Shown piece by piece: positions 35,336 to 47,230 of a DNA stretch of 64,000 nucleotides. The DNA lies in NCBI GenBank assembly GCA_021229015.1, contig CM037777.1, positions 64,744,219 through 64,808,218 of the forward strand, written 5' to 3'. Within the stretch, counting starts at the first letter, position 1. Every line of letters starts with the position of its first letter. This DNA is from Solen grandis. Lineage: Eukaryota > Mollusca > Bivalvia > Adapedonta > Solenidae. The notes beneath the pieces were generated by a model that was given only the letters and a program-made list of their open reading frames with translations, did no database searches and was not told the origin of the DNA. Made by a program: the position numbers and the translations under genes.

Positions 35336-35390
35336 AAGTCAAGGTGTTTTAGAATCAATATCGACTTATTATAGTACGTACGTGACGTAC

Positions 35391-35392
<2 letters not shown>

Positions 35393-35422
<30 letters not shown>
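35393..35422 (+). repeat. (CT)n microsatellite
   Basis: About 15 CT units. Confidence 0.95.
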
Positions 35423-35423
<1 letters not shown>

Positions 35424-36138
35424 AAGATCCGATAATAACATGAGGTATTCATAACTTTTTAATGGATAAAGTTAGTTCTCTTACAGTGTACTCTTTTTAC
35501 CCACAATCATCTTGACGTCCATTTTGACGTCACAACGCATGAGCCTCTTCATCAAAAATTGGCTGTTTTTAACGAGGCTAGAATGCAACAAGAAGCCGCC
35601 AACGAACACGTCTTGATCATAACATGGTACAAACTTGTAGCACTTTCAATTCATAGATTGTTACTGTTCTGAACAATATGAAGGTGCTTAGAAAAGGAAA
35701 CTCTTTCAGTCGTGTGGATGTATTAATATAGCACAATTAGTTAGGAGTAATACAACTAAACTTTATTTAAAACAATATACATGTACACAATAAAAAGATA
35801 AAGTGTGCTGTCCAGCACATATATGTAATATATAGTGTATATAATGCCACCGAAAATGCAACCGCACTACGAGTCAATTTCGAGCCTATTACGACCTATT
35901 TGACGACGGATGCGAGTCCACTGCGACCAATTATGCAACATCATTGCGATTTTCACCAGTCACACAATGTTTACGAGTGTTTTGAACCGTTCTATGCGAC
36001 TGATGAAAAGAGAGATGGCTTTTGAGACCCTTCAGAAGACTGCACTTAGACAAGCTTGAAACTCCAGACTGAGCCAGTACGAGTATTGGCGAGCGAAGGT
36101 CATTTTTTTAGTCGCAAGTCGGTCGCAATCCATTAAGC

Positions 36139-36144
36139 TTTATT
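36139..36144 (-). promoter_or_regulatory. Candidate polyadenylation signal of the GAS1-like gene
   Basis: AATAAA on the minus strand lies 250 bases after the stop codon of the GAS1-like frame. Confidence 0.4.
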
Positions 36145-36393
36145 GACAAAAATGACGACACTGATGTTTTAAAAAGCAGAGAATTGTAAAAACGTCTCTT
36201 TTAAACTGGCAGTTCAGTACTACCCATTGAAATGTCAACGATGTTATGGTAATATTGTTGGAATCCACTGCAGTGGATTAAGAAATTCTAAACATTTCCT
36301 CTAAAATAAAACTTGTCACGGTAGGTCACATATTGATTTTTCGGTTATTCTTAAACTGAGACCAAAAATAAAATGAAACAATAGCGCTTCAAA

Positions 36394-37101
36394 TTAGACA
36401 ACAATGCTTTGAATTATCAAGGTCAGAATGAGGCTGACGTTCGTCAGGCATGTGTACGTCTGATGACGGGATTGGTAGATATACGAGGGTGAACCGGAGT
36501 GGGCACACAGGCTTGCATGTTTTGTGAAATTAGAACATCCATCTGGTATTTCACACGTGCAGTCCATCAGCTTAGCAGACTTTGCCTCCCGCTGCAACAC
36601 AGAGACACTATGTCTACAACTTTTGGTGCATCTACTTCCGATGGAAAGAGTCTCACAATTAGCCCTGTACATGTCGAGAGCTATCTGGCAGGGGGCGTTA
36701 GCTTGACATATGCTGACCGCGAGATCGCAGTCGACTTCCACAGAGTCCTTATAAGAACTATGCGGACCAATTATGAGACCGGAGCAAACCTTCAATGTCC
36801 TCTGATGAGCAGAACATAGCAAGTTCTCACCACAGTCACACAACGTTAGCGACTTGGCGACATCTGAAGCCGCCGACACGAGAGAGATGGTTGCACTCAA
36901 GCAATGGTCACTGCAGATGTCCGTGCCATTGATGGGATTGCTGCAAACAATAAAGAAATTATGTAGAACCATGCCACACATTAAGTCTGATATACATCGC
37001 TCTGTGATATTGTCACAGGATTTGTTTTCGTTGAGTTCAGCAAGCGTACGGCTTACCGCTATATTTGTACACAGGACCCAGATCATCAGTTTAGAGAACA
37101 T
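36394..37101 (-). CDS. GAS1/GDNF-receptor-alpha-like GPI-anchored protein, single exon
   Basis: An uninterrupted 235-codon frame encodes a signal peptide (MFSKLMIWVLCTNIAVSRT), two cysteine-rich GDNF/GAS1-type modules and a hydrophobic C-terminus (VSLILTLIIQSIVV) preceded by small residues, as in GPI-anchored proteins. Module 1 (about 29-107) has the spacing CISDLMC, VC, CSDHC, LCDCGENLLC; module 2 (about 123-205) has CDLAVSICQANAPC, CTKSC, CTCEIPDGC. Several N-X-S/T sites are present. Two modules, no intron and a GPI tail resemble vertebrate GAS1, a Hedgehog co-receptor related to GFR-alpha, but this protein is shorter. Orthology is not settled: it may be a lineage-specific GFR-alpha-like protein. 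Two plus-strand frames over it are shadows. Confidence 0.8.
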   Translation of the reverse strand: MFSKLMIWVLCTNIAVSRTLAELNENKSCDNITERCISDLMCGMVLHNFFIVCSNPINGTDICSDHCLSATISLVSAASDVAKSLTLCDCGENLLCSAHQRTLKVCSGLIIGPHSSYKDSVEVDCDLAVSICQANAPCQIALDMYRANCETLSIGSRCTKSCRHSVSVLQREAKSAKLMDCTCEIPDGCSNFTKHASLCAHSGSPSYIYQSRHQTYTCLTNVSLILTLIIQSIVV

Positions 37102-39569
37102 GGTTCGAACATTTCTGTTGCCTAGCTATTGGTCACTTTCATACTGGATACGGCATAGTCACGTATTTATTAGAACTGTCCATAATATCCAATCAGTCAA
37201 AATGTTTTTAACTCCATTATGGTGCACTGGGCATTAGTTAACGGGCATTATACTCTACACAACATTGTCCAAATCACACAAATCAAACTGCTTTTTATGT
37301 ATACACTTAATACTCCATGTTTCTTTTAAGAATATATGGAAAGTTCGTTTTTAATCTGCTGAAACAGCGATGTTGGCCCTGAAAAAGAGAAAGAAAAATG
37401 TGAGAATTTTGTGTATCGAGATTAACTGAAAGATAGCATATTAAACGACCATTAATTCCCTTCATGATGTAGTGTCGTGTTAAGTTACAATCTTTGAATA
37501 GTCGTAGCCTTTAGAATCTTGACTTTGCTAGGATTTTAAACTACATGTGTAGTTTACTAAATCTGAAAAAAAAAATGCGGAAAAAGTCGATCTTTCATTT
37601 TAAGGATGGCAACGTGTAGCAACTGAAAACTCGGTTAATTCCACTATCGATCGAGAGTTCAAACCATCGGATAAATTTATTGTAATCTGTGTATCTACGA
37701 GTAAATGATATTGTGTAACTAACATTTACGAGTACCTTTACTTCATATAGTAAATTATTTCTAGGTAATGAGGCATGATATAAATCTGGGATATTTCTTT
37801 TTCAAAATCTCTCTTTTTTTCAATAAGTACCCCGCCCTACCCCACCCTATTTCGTTCTGTATTTGCATAAAAAAACACGAACTTTGATCAAGAATTTTTT
37901 ATGAATTTTAAATCTTATATAGACGCTTTTTGACATATGGCTAACAAAGGAGACTCCTGGTAATAGCTGTCTGATCAGGGTCTCTTCTGTTTGCTCATGT
38001 ACATGTAATTTTATTGCCCAGATTCTACACAGTCTGCACGGCAAAGAAAAACCCATGTTTTTAAAGTTCTGTTTATTAATATTCATAATAAATTTGTACA
38101 TGAATATTCATAAGGTAAACGGTTTAACACTAGTTCAAACAATAATCTACGCGTTGATAACAGTTTCAAACGCTTTTTTTTAACCAGGCACACAGGCACA
38201 TACAATTAAAAAAACATAATTCATACATTACAATAGTTACTTGATCTTTATCAAGGATTCATTTGAAATATCACATTTGTTACAATATGATTGATGTTAC
38301 ACATAATATGCACTATATTTTCTTCGTGCGCACATATTTTTCATAAGTATTTGCAAGGAGAAGAAAGTAATCAAAATCTAAATTTTAATTACCTCTAAAT
38401 TAGCGCATACACACTTGTTCATTAATCACGCTTAACAGTCATTGTCCGTTAAGAATACATATGTCAGTCAGATTTTGGCGCCCAAGAAATTAATTCATTA
38501 ATTAAATTAATCATTAAATAAATTAATTCATATGTTAATCTAGTAATCTAGGTAAAAAAAAGTATTATTTCTTTCTCATCCTCCGACTATTCGTATATAA
38601 CGGTATTAGAATTAAAGGTTCCATGTCCTTCGAAACGAGTCCTCGGTAAAACAGCAAATATTTTTTTCAATAATTACATATAATCATATACGAATATATG
38701 AAATATTATATCGAATGTCATATTAAACAATAAATAAGAACATATCATGTGATGACAAGACTAATAGCGGAAACGACATTTGTACATAAATACACAAATA
38801 TATTTTAAAATACTTTTAAATAATAACGTATAAACATATACCTTCAATAAACACCTCTCCTGTTGTTCCATTCCAGGAAATACACAGATTTCTGTGAGAT
38901 GAATAGTCACATATATGATTCTACTCGAAAATTAATCAGATTATGTATGTAAAATCCGTATCTACGCAGCCGACTCATTTATGGAACTAGTTATTAATCA
39001 ACTCAAGGCGTGCCATTCACTGACACTGACACGTACGCTCGTACTTGCGTTATCTAGGACTAATTGGTAATACATGTGTTGGGAAAATGAGTCATATTTT
39101 TATTCCTTGTCTTCGGTTAAAGGACTGAAAGATATTATTTTATCCTATCATCAGACTCACATCGTGGTATAAACTGCCTTTCGAATAAACTTAGCTTTAT
39201 ACTCATTCGTGAAATTTTATATACTCTGACGTCATCAGAACTACTTTCTTGAGTTCAAATGTGTTTTTGTATTGGGCTCAACCGTGAAAGATACTGTTCT
39301 TTTTAAATATATTTTTTCTTGTCGAGTATTTGAAAGTTGAAAATGCTTAACGCATATGCTTAATAAAAAGTTTCGAAAAGTTCGTTAATTGTTATAACCG
39401 TTTTTTAAATCCTGGGACTACTTAGGTGTGTACGCAGAACGGTTTGTTTGATAGCACACGCGGAAGAATACTAAAGGGCAGATAGTTGGGAGAATCCAGA
39501 TTTTTTTTTTTTTATTTTCGTGTCTAATTTAAAATTATCAGATTATTAGTTAGAATGATAGGATAAATA
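37102..39569. other. Upstream region of the GAS1-like gene
   Basis: Likely holds its promoter, but I cannot place a start site. A reversed ATGAATATTCAT repeat copy lies at about 38070-38125. Otherwise AT-rich with nothing recognised. Confidence 0.45.
38070..38125 (-). repeat. ATGAATATTCAT dispersed repeat copy
   Basis: The palindrome ATGAATATTCAT is at 38100-38111 with ATTAATATTCATAATAAAT beside it, the reverse complement of the layout at 1890 and 50048. Confidence 0.6.
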
Positions 39570-39709
39570 GAATACTAGGTTAGTGTTGGATAAAGATAAG
39601 TTTATCCTGCTCGGCAAAGAAAAAATAAACCGCTCGCCAAGGCTCGCGGTTTATATTTTCTTGGCCTCGCAGGATAAACTTATCTTTATCCAACACTAAC
39701 CTAGTATTC
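39570..39709. repeat. Near-perfect 140-bp palindrome
   Basis: Arms 39570-39638 and 39641-39709 are inverted copies with a few mismatches and a two-base centre. The outer 40 bases of each arm (starting GAATACTAGGTTAGTGTTGG) match without a visible mismatch. Confidence 0.9.
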
Positions 39710-40270
39710 TCTATGTATTGTGAATTGTATCAAACACTATAAGACAGAAGATGTTGGTATTTCCATTGGAATAGAATACAGAGTATTGACTAAGTTAGGT
39801 CAGACAAAGACCTATTCAACAGAGATACGGAACTGTCCAACATAACGCTTTTTCTCGTGACGAAAAACTTGAACAAGATCTTGCTGAGTCTTCTTACCGA
39901 CGCTAAACAGATAGTCGCTTACAGTATCACTCATAAAAGAAATCTGTGGTCTAATGAGAGACATACCTAGTTTATTGAATCGGCAATAAATTGAAGAAAT
40001 CTTCATTTGATATGAGCAATTTTGCACACCTCACATTATCTCGCGGTCCCATGATCGTACACGTAATTTAACGAGAGCTTCTCTTGACTTGATCTTTACC
40101 TATATCGGAATTGCGGATCTCTGTTACTTTATTAGGTCTTTTGGTTATAAAAATAAATGACGTCAGTGACAAAAATTATCAGTACAGTTTTATACTTAAT
40201 ATAGTATCATAAATGGTTTAAAAAAAGTAGAAAACATTTGTATTACATTTCTTCTTTCCCGGATTAATCG
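39710..40270. other. Nothing recognised
   Basis: No coding signal or repeat identified. Confidence 0.5.
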
Positions 40271-40400
40271 TTGATACAATCCCTGGTCGTTAAACTGGCA
40301 ATAAAATGTATCTATTGTTTGGTTCTCAGTCCAAGACTGGTTAATCCAGTGCCAGGATAAAGTGACTGGGTATGTTATCATGTTTATTTACGTGATACCA
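40270..40400 (+). mobile_element. Partial SINE (family A)
   Basis: AAGACTGGTTAATCCAGTGC and CAGGATAAAGTGACTGGG match the body of the adjacent fuller copy at 40503-40803. Confidence 0.55.
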
Positions 40401-40502
40401 AATACACACAACGTTACCTTTAAGGGTACTCAGCATAACTTGTTAAGATTACATGTACTCAAAAATTAAGAGTACATGTATAATATATATAAGCGTGACA
40501 GT

Positions 40503-40803
40503 CCCCAGTGGCCTAGTGGTTGAAGCGTCCACCTCGGGGGCGGGGGGTTGTGGGTTCGATCCCCGGCCCCAAGATGCCAAAGTTGTAAAAATAGTACTGG
40601 TATAGCTCCCTTGCTTGGCGCTAAGCATATAAAGGTACGGGTAGTTGCAGGACTGGTTGGCCGGTGTCAGGATAATGTGACTGGGTGTGTTATCATGCAA
40701 CATGTCTACAGAGCTATACTGCAGTGTGGCAGCATTATGTCTGTTTCAAGTAGACCTCGTCTCCAAATGACTGAAATATTGGCGGTGGGACGTTAAACCC
40801 TTA
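40503..40803 (+). mobile_element. tRNA-derived SINE (family A), best copy
   Basis: A-box AGTGGCCTAGTGGTTGAAGC and B-box GGGTTCGATCCCC are spaced as in a tRNA promoter. The body has GGACTGGTTGGCC, CAGGATAATGTGACTGGG and TCTCCAAATGACTG, ending GGGACGTTAAACCC. It is not an intact tRNA gene. Confidence 0.85.
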
Positions 40804-40921
40804 TATACCATACTGGCGGGTGTCTACCAATACAGTGATGAAATAGTCAAAACAGTTTGATTGAATACCAGAATTAGGGTAATCAAACTTCTCTTTTTCT
40901 TTATATTTATATTATTTCCCT

Positions 40922-42070
40922 TTATCTTTCGCCAACTAAATATGAATTTGGAACTATGCGTGATTTATAAAGCCGAGCTAATCTAGATTTAAAGATATTC
41001 AAGGATATAGATTGTCTGATGTTTATATCTAAGTTGTTCCATGCGCTAATACATGATGGTATCACTGACGAAATCAGAAAAAAAAGCTGATTAATATAAC
41101 TTGGTAAGTCACCATTATATAGTTTATACATAAGTTTTAGTTTTTGATAGTGTTTCCTGTTTTCTAAAGCTGCCCAACATATTTCATTTAGAAGAATTTC
41201 AATTGATACTGATTGTGTTAAGCCTGTTACAATTAAAGCTGCCTCGAATTGTAATTTTTCAAGTGAATCTTTCTCATAGTGTGTACAGTTATCGAAGAGA
41301 ATAGATGCATATTCCAACAATGGACGTAGATATGATATATATCTGGTTTAAAGTTCGTCTGTTTAATTTATACTTGACTAATCTCATTGAATTAAGAAAC
41401 TTAGTGGCCGAACTTATTTATGTGGGGATGCAATCTACCATCGCTACTTAAAGTTACTTCTAAGTCTTTATGTTGGTTTGAAAAATCTAGAATTATATTG
41501 TTGAACGATAAGAGGTTTTACGATGTCTATAAAACTGAAAAAGACTACCTCTGTTTTATTTGGATTGTAGGAGACTAACCATTATGCAGTTTTTGGAGAT
41601 CGTGATTTAACGTGTTTTCTATACATTCAGTATCTTGACTTGTAACTGCTAGAGAACTATCGTCTGCAAGTAAACGGATTGTGCTCAGTAATGAATCTGA
41701 TATGTCAGGATATGTCAGTGATATAAATGAGAAAGTAATGGACCTAAAACTGAGCCTTGAGGAACGCCTGCATGTAGGGATTTCATGTCGGAAAATGTAG
41801 AATTAACCATAACTCATAAACTGATAACCATTTTAAGATATTGTCAGAAAACCCATATTGCCGTAGTTTAAATATTATACCGTTATGTCATACCCTATCG
41901 AATGCTTTCGGTATGTCACAATATACCATATACAAGTAGATTTTTTTTATCATCGAAGCCTTTACATATTTGGTTATAAATATCAATAACTTGATAAACT
42001 GTGGAATTCTCTGGTATGAAACCCGATTGGTTTGTATAAATAAGATTTTTAGAATGAAGGTAATGGTACA
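40922..42070 (-). pseudogene. Non-LTR retrotransposon RT remnant, degenerate
   Basis: From the 5' side on the minus strand: NQSGFIPENSTVYQVIDIYN, then GVPQGSVLGPLL, a LADDSSLAV-like stretch in a shifted frame, and a last intact 132-codon frame (MLEYASILFDN, LEKLQFEAALIVTGL, ISAWNNLD). Several stops and frame changes show that it is dead. The family differs from the 30.9 and 32.6 kb elements. Confidence 0.8.
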
Positions 42071-43373
42071 TGTGTTTAAAAATTACTAATAGTGGTTTAT
42101 CGTTATTTGTTAAAGTGATATAATGAAGTAGATTTAATTACTGGAAAAATGTTCAATTTCCAAAGAAACCGAATTGATTTTTGTAAAATATGTGTATGTA
42201 TTGAAAGTGTATGATAATTATATGCTTTGTTCTCACGTGGCTGTGTTCTGCAGTAAGCATATTTTCTGTTTATATTTTTTAAGAAGCAAATTCCGTGACT
42301 GTCTTGTGTCGGAACTGTATGTGACTTAGTGTGGTTCTTAGACAGACCAGAGATTTATAAACAGAGATGCGCAGCTTATTCTTTGCCCATAATGACTTTC
42401 TGAAATCGCGCGCGTACCCGAGACTTCAACGAGACCCGGATACGAGATTGGCAATCAGAGTTTTCAATTTGAATTCCATACATATTTATGAAAAGTTTAA
42501 ATTGATATTTGAAAGAAAATAGTATTGATACGCTTATTTTGTTTAGTTACTTATTTGTTAGATTGTTTTGGACATTAGCAGATATGAGGTTGAGTGAGGT
42601 TGATCGACCAGACGACGCAGTGAAGGGTATCAATCAGTAAGCAATCATTTTACATGATTGCCTTTGAAGATTTGTGTTAATAACACAAGTGCATTTTCAA
42701 AAAAAAAAAAAAAAAAAAAAGAATACCCTGACAGGCACAGGTAAAAAAAAAACAGGGGTTTATCCTGCATGTACACGAGGCTATCATGTTTGAATGATCT
42801 CTCATAATGCCCGCGCTTAGTCATATCGGACCAGTTGTTCTCTCTCTCTCTCTCTCTCTCTCTCGTAATACTTTATTTTCTTTCCTTCACTTATACTCAC
42901 TTAGGCTAAAATCAGTAGAGTATCTACGTGTATTATGAATTTCAAAGTAATCGTTGTTGGTAAGATCTTCCCAAGCCCAGTGCACCAAAAATAAATAAAT
43001 GAATACCATGTGAACTTTTTGTGCAAATAATTTCCAATATAAACTATAAGTTCAATTTACTGATAAATCTGAGCAAGTTACTTTTTAAATTCAATTCACC
43101 GGCTTGGTCATTTACCACGCGCGATCTCGTAAATGCTCGAGGCAAAGCGTGTTACTTCGGAAAGCTGCGTATCTCTTTATTTATGTTTCTGGGCAGACAG
43201 TATCTCTACAAATGGAACATTTGCTTGTCAAGAAGAGTACTATAGAGGTTTAACATTTAAATGGCAGACAGTGACAGTAACAAGTCTTGCGGATTTAGTA
43301 TGCACGCTACAGCTGTCGTCTGGTCATCTGATAGCTCCATCTCCGTGTATTACATGTCATACAAACCAGTAAT
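42071..43373. other. Gene-free stretch
   Basis: Contains an A tract at about 42699-42720 and a CT microsatellite at 42840-42864. No gene recognised. Confidence 0.55.
42840..42864 (+). repeat. (CT)n microsatellite
   Basis: About 12 CT units. Confidence 0.95.
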
Positions 43374-44053
43374 GCTTATCGTAATCCATCCATAATCTAA
43401 ATTGTGATCATGGTCCTGCAGCAAGTGTTAGTAAATGGATATTTGCATCTCCACTGGTCTTTTTACTAGTAAAGGCCCATTATATTTCATAATGATACAA
43501 TTTTCATGAAAAATAAAAACAATCATATTGTAGACTAACGTAATCTTTTTTATGTGGTACATTAATGTGCAAATACCTGCTGTAAAATAACAGTGTAACA
43601 CATTGAAAATGTTTATCAAATACACCATTTAGTATTTTGTATGGATGTCAAAATACTCTAACTGTTTACATATTACAATGGCGAATATATTCCCGAAAAC
43701 GGCCGTAATCGGAAATAATTTGAATTTGAAAAAAAAAACCGTCGCCGAATCACAATTTGTTTATCTGCTACATCATCAATTTATGAACTTGCGATTCGTT
43801 AACGGAGACATCCGGAAGACCTATGGAAAACATAAGAATATTGTCGAGAATATGCGGTTACTTTTGTAAACAACTGAATAATCTTTCGAAAATTCATTAT
43901 CTATGTATTTATTATAGTAATGTTGTCGTCAACGAGTAATAAAATGTATCTCTTAACAAATCTATAACACTCATTTAGCTTTGGGAAGCATAATGAGCCT
44001 TAAAGGATTTGAATGACCATGATTATAATTCAATGATGGATGGATTGCCTTAA
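43374..44053 (+). mobile_element. AATCCATCC-family element, long version
   Basis: Left end CTTATCGTAATCCATCCATA and right end AATGATGGATGGATTGCCTT face each other about 680 bp apart. The family's other copies are about 190-270 bp, so this one holds extra internal sequence, including a 74-codon frame at 43645-43869. Confidence 0.5.
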
Positions 44054-44086
44054 GTCTATTATAACAGCAAATGGTTTTGAGCATGC

Positions 44087-44356
44087 ATGCTTCTTAAGAT
44101 GAACCCTGCTACCAGCCTCTTTCCTCAAAATTGGGATCAAGTTAATGTTATTATGCATATAGAAAACATGAAGGAAACTTTACAAGCGGTTGTGAATACT
44201 CGTAACGTATGTGCATACATTTATATACGTTCGTTTAAACAACCAATGGTAATTAACACGACGGATTCAAAGGATGTGGATCAAAATACCATTAAGGGCG
44301 AGGATTTTTCGACCTTTTCATACGTGAAGTACTGGTTCAACCCAGGAAACATCTAA
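44087..44356 (+). CDS. Unrecognised small open frame
   Basis: An 89-codon frame directly after the preceding element. The sequence (NWDQVNVIMHIENMKETLQA, VCAYIYIRSFKQP) is not low-complexity, but I recognise no family, signal peptide or membrane segment. It may be an exon, an element fragment or chance. Confidence 0.2.
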   Translation: MLLKMNPATSLFPQNWDQVNVIMHIENMKETLQAVVNTRNVCAYIYIRSFKQPMVINTTDSKDVDQNTIKGEDFSTFSYVKYWFNPGNI

Positions 44357-46328
44357 AGCGATTACACGTTGTACAAGTTACACAAACCTGCTTCGTAACT
44401 GATGTCAAATCAAGAGTTTAAACGTACCCTTATAAGTGTATCATGTTTTATTATTTCTATATTTTAATATATAATACATTTGAAACCAATAGTGGATGTC
44501 CGAGAAGTTTCCGGAAGACGCAGGTGCAAACTATTCATTATATGTCTAATAACCCGCAGTAACTGACACGGTGAACTGGGGGATTGTATTTGACATTTTC
44601 GTTATCAATAGGAAAGGAGATGCTCACAGGATGCAGCCTAGTTATTGAAATATAATGACGTGAACTACCAGATTGGATTTGCGGTGAATCAAGTAGAATT
44701 ATGGAATTGTAAAGTTGTTATGGAAACAGATGCTAGACGATAATGGTGTTTCAGATCAAGGCTAATAGTACAAAGCACAAACATCAAAGTAACTGTTAAT
44801 AAGACTATAAAACAGGGTCTTCTGTTTTTATAAACAATATGAAATGAACCATTCAACTGCAACTGTATATACATGTATGTAATATATAGACATAGACCAT
44901 TTCACCAGAAGATCGGCAATACCCGGTATAATTCGCTAATTTATACTGAACAGTCAGGAACTGGGGGAAATTTCTCCTATTGAGCAGAGTGTGAATTTAA
45001 CACCAGCTTTTCACGAAGTTCTTCTTGATTTACGTATGTTTACATCTTATTTTGGAGTGAAATGGCCAATAGTGCTGCCACACTGCAGTATCTCCAGGTA
45101 CCACCAGGTTTGTTTTGGGTCTACTTTGTTTGCCAATGCGTCAAAATACGAAGCTACATTAACGGTATTTACATCTTTAGTCAAAATGAGTTTCTATCAC
45201 GTAAAGGATTATTTTTATACATATGTCAAAACAAAGCTATTAAAATACTTTATTTCTATTACAAACATTACAAAAAATGAAGCTGAAAAAAGGTAACATA
45301 CACAAGACAACAATAAAATCTCAACTAGTGTTATGTGCCATTTTCAAATGAATTCATACATGTCTAAGATGAGATTTTACTATTTTGCAACATTTTAACT
45401 GCAAAACAAAAGTAATCTGTATGAATGTAGATGGAATGTAGATGGACCTACGAATACATGTATCAAGATATACACAATGTACATAGCAGATCCAATATAA
45501 CGCTATTTTGCATCCAACCCTAGGCACAGGTTATGTTGGATTGATTTATTGTATACAAATAGCGCTATGTTTGACTGTTTTTACTGTATACTAAAATTAA
45601 TTGCATGATAACAATGAACAAATTCAAGATTAGGGTGTCCATCGTCTGTGCCTTGTTAAGGTCTTCCCCCTCTAAAAGCGATCAATTCCATCATGCATGT
45701 AACTTAACAATACATATGTATATAAGCTTTTAAAATATCAAGCAATGGTTATCTTAGGAACAAATTGATATGTTATGACAAGTGACAAAAGTTCTTTTAT
45801 TACCTCCCCTTGATTATTTTGTTGTCATGGGTTATCTACCCTGAAAACTAAAAGAAGTGATTTTCTCCATTTTCCTATGGTAAAGTTTAGATTTTTTGTC
45901 ACGAAAGCTGATGCAAAATGATACAATTGAGACAATCACACATCTTTCTCAATTAGAGCCTATCTCTCACACACAATATACTCCATCTTAGCTTACCTCT
46001 ATCTTTAATAAAATTTTTTTTTAATTTTAGTAATGATTCATAACAACTCTTTTATTTATATAAAACATGATAAAATATATAAAACAAGAACTAAAAACAT
46101 CATCAACTTCAGCAAAACCAATTTGACTACAATAATAACAATATAACTTAAAGCATTAAAAATGAACAGACTGTTGAATGTTTTTACTTGTATATATAGT
46201 AAATGCTATATGAATGTATACTGTATATAGCAATTTGCCCATATTGCATATAATGGTATGATTATTTCCCATTACATAATTGAATTTAATGTTGCTGCAA
46301 GTAAATATATTGTATACAGCAATATTCT
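44357..46328. other. Gene-free stretch
   Basis: AT-rich with no exon or repeat that I can identify. Confidence 0.5.
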
Positions 46329-46519
46329 CCTTAAGGTCATCCATCCATTATGATTCATCAAGGGATCATAAGATTTTTACAGTAAATGCAAGCCTTTATA
46401 GATCTTGAGCAAAATATCCTATAACTCCAAGTCAATGGATGCTTGCATTTGCACTGAAGTCTTTTTTGATTATTTGAATGATCATGGTTATAATTTAATG
46501 ATAAATGGATTACCTTAAG
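46329..46519 (+). mobile_element. Palindromic MITE (AATCCATCC family), copy 3
   Basis: Left end CCTTAAGGTCATCCATCCAT and right end AATGGATTACCTTAAG; internal GCAAGCCTTTATAG and CTATAAC..GCTTGC inverted blocks as in copy 1. Confidence 0.75.
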
Positions 46520-47230
46520 TTTCCTTACGCCAAAATGGTACCTGACAGCACGGAGGTTTTCACATCTCTGCTGGCAGCATCATAAAATTACTGTCCTCAC
46601 TCCACACAAGTATTCTATTTTTTTCGTTAATGAGTGGTTAGATAGGTATGTATCTGTTGCATGTAAAAGTCATAATAACAATTAACAGTAATAGTAAGAA
46701 GAAATCATAATTATAATAAGACAATGAATGGACCATCACAATCATGTACCAAAGGTATGTGTATTTCATCAGCCAAGGCATGGTAGACCTTGTGGAAAGG
46801 TTTAAATTTTTGTACATGTACATTTCCTTCATTTAAGAACTCAGAATGGTTGATTTTTCATTTTTTTCTTCTTTTTTTTTCAACATCAGTAACATTTTGT
46901 TGTCATTATACTTGGAATATATCGTTGTCTTGTCCACCAGATGTTGTAATAACATGATTTTCAAAGCCCTGTCAATATTGACCCATCCAGAGTCTAGGGT
47001 ACTGTAAAACAAGACTGGCAATATTAAGTTTTACCCTGATATTCCTTAAACAGAGAAGTCTGAAATTCAAATTAAATATAAACATTTTAAAAACTGTATA
47101 ATTAGATTATACAACACAGCTGGCAATCGATAAACACATGCATATTCAAACCTCAGTTGTTATTTTGAAGGATGAAGAATGTGTAAAAATCTTCAATTTT
47201 AGTGGACAATAAATTTTGTGATGATATACA
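46520..47230. other. Nothing recognised
   Basis: AT-rich, no gene. Confidence 0.5.

Larger units (their letters stand above)
33734..36138. other. Gene-free stretch with simple repeats and a SINE
   Basis: T/G-rich low-complexity DNA at 33795-33920, CT microsatellites at 34530-34557 and 35393-35422, and a SINE at 35115-35335. No gene recognised. Confidence 0.6.

Noticed and set aside
36499..37237. Three plus-strand frames
   Set aside because: Antisense shadows of the GAS1-like gene; no family pattern.
40503..40575. tRNA gene from A-box and B-box matches
   Set aside because: The cloverleaf does not close and the sequence continues into a shared SINE body.
43021..43372. Two overlapping plus-strand frames
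   Set aside because: No recognisable domain, splice context or codon pattern.
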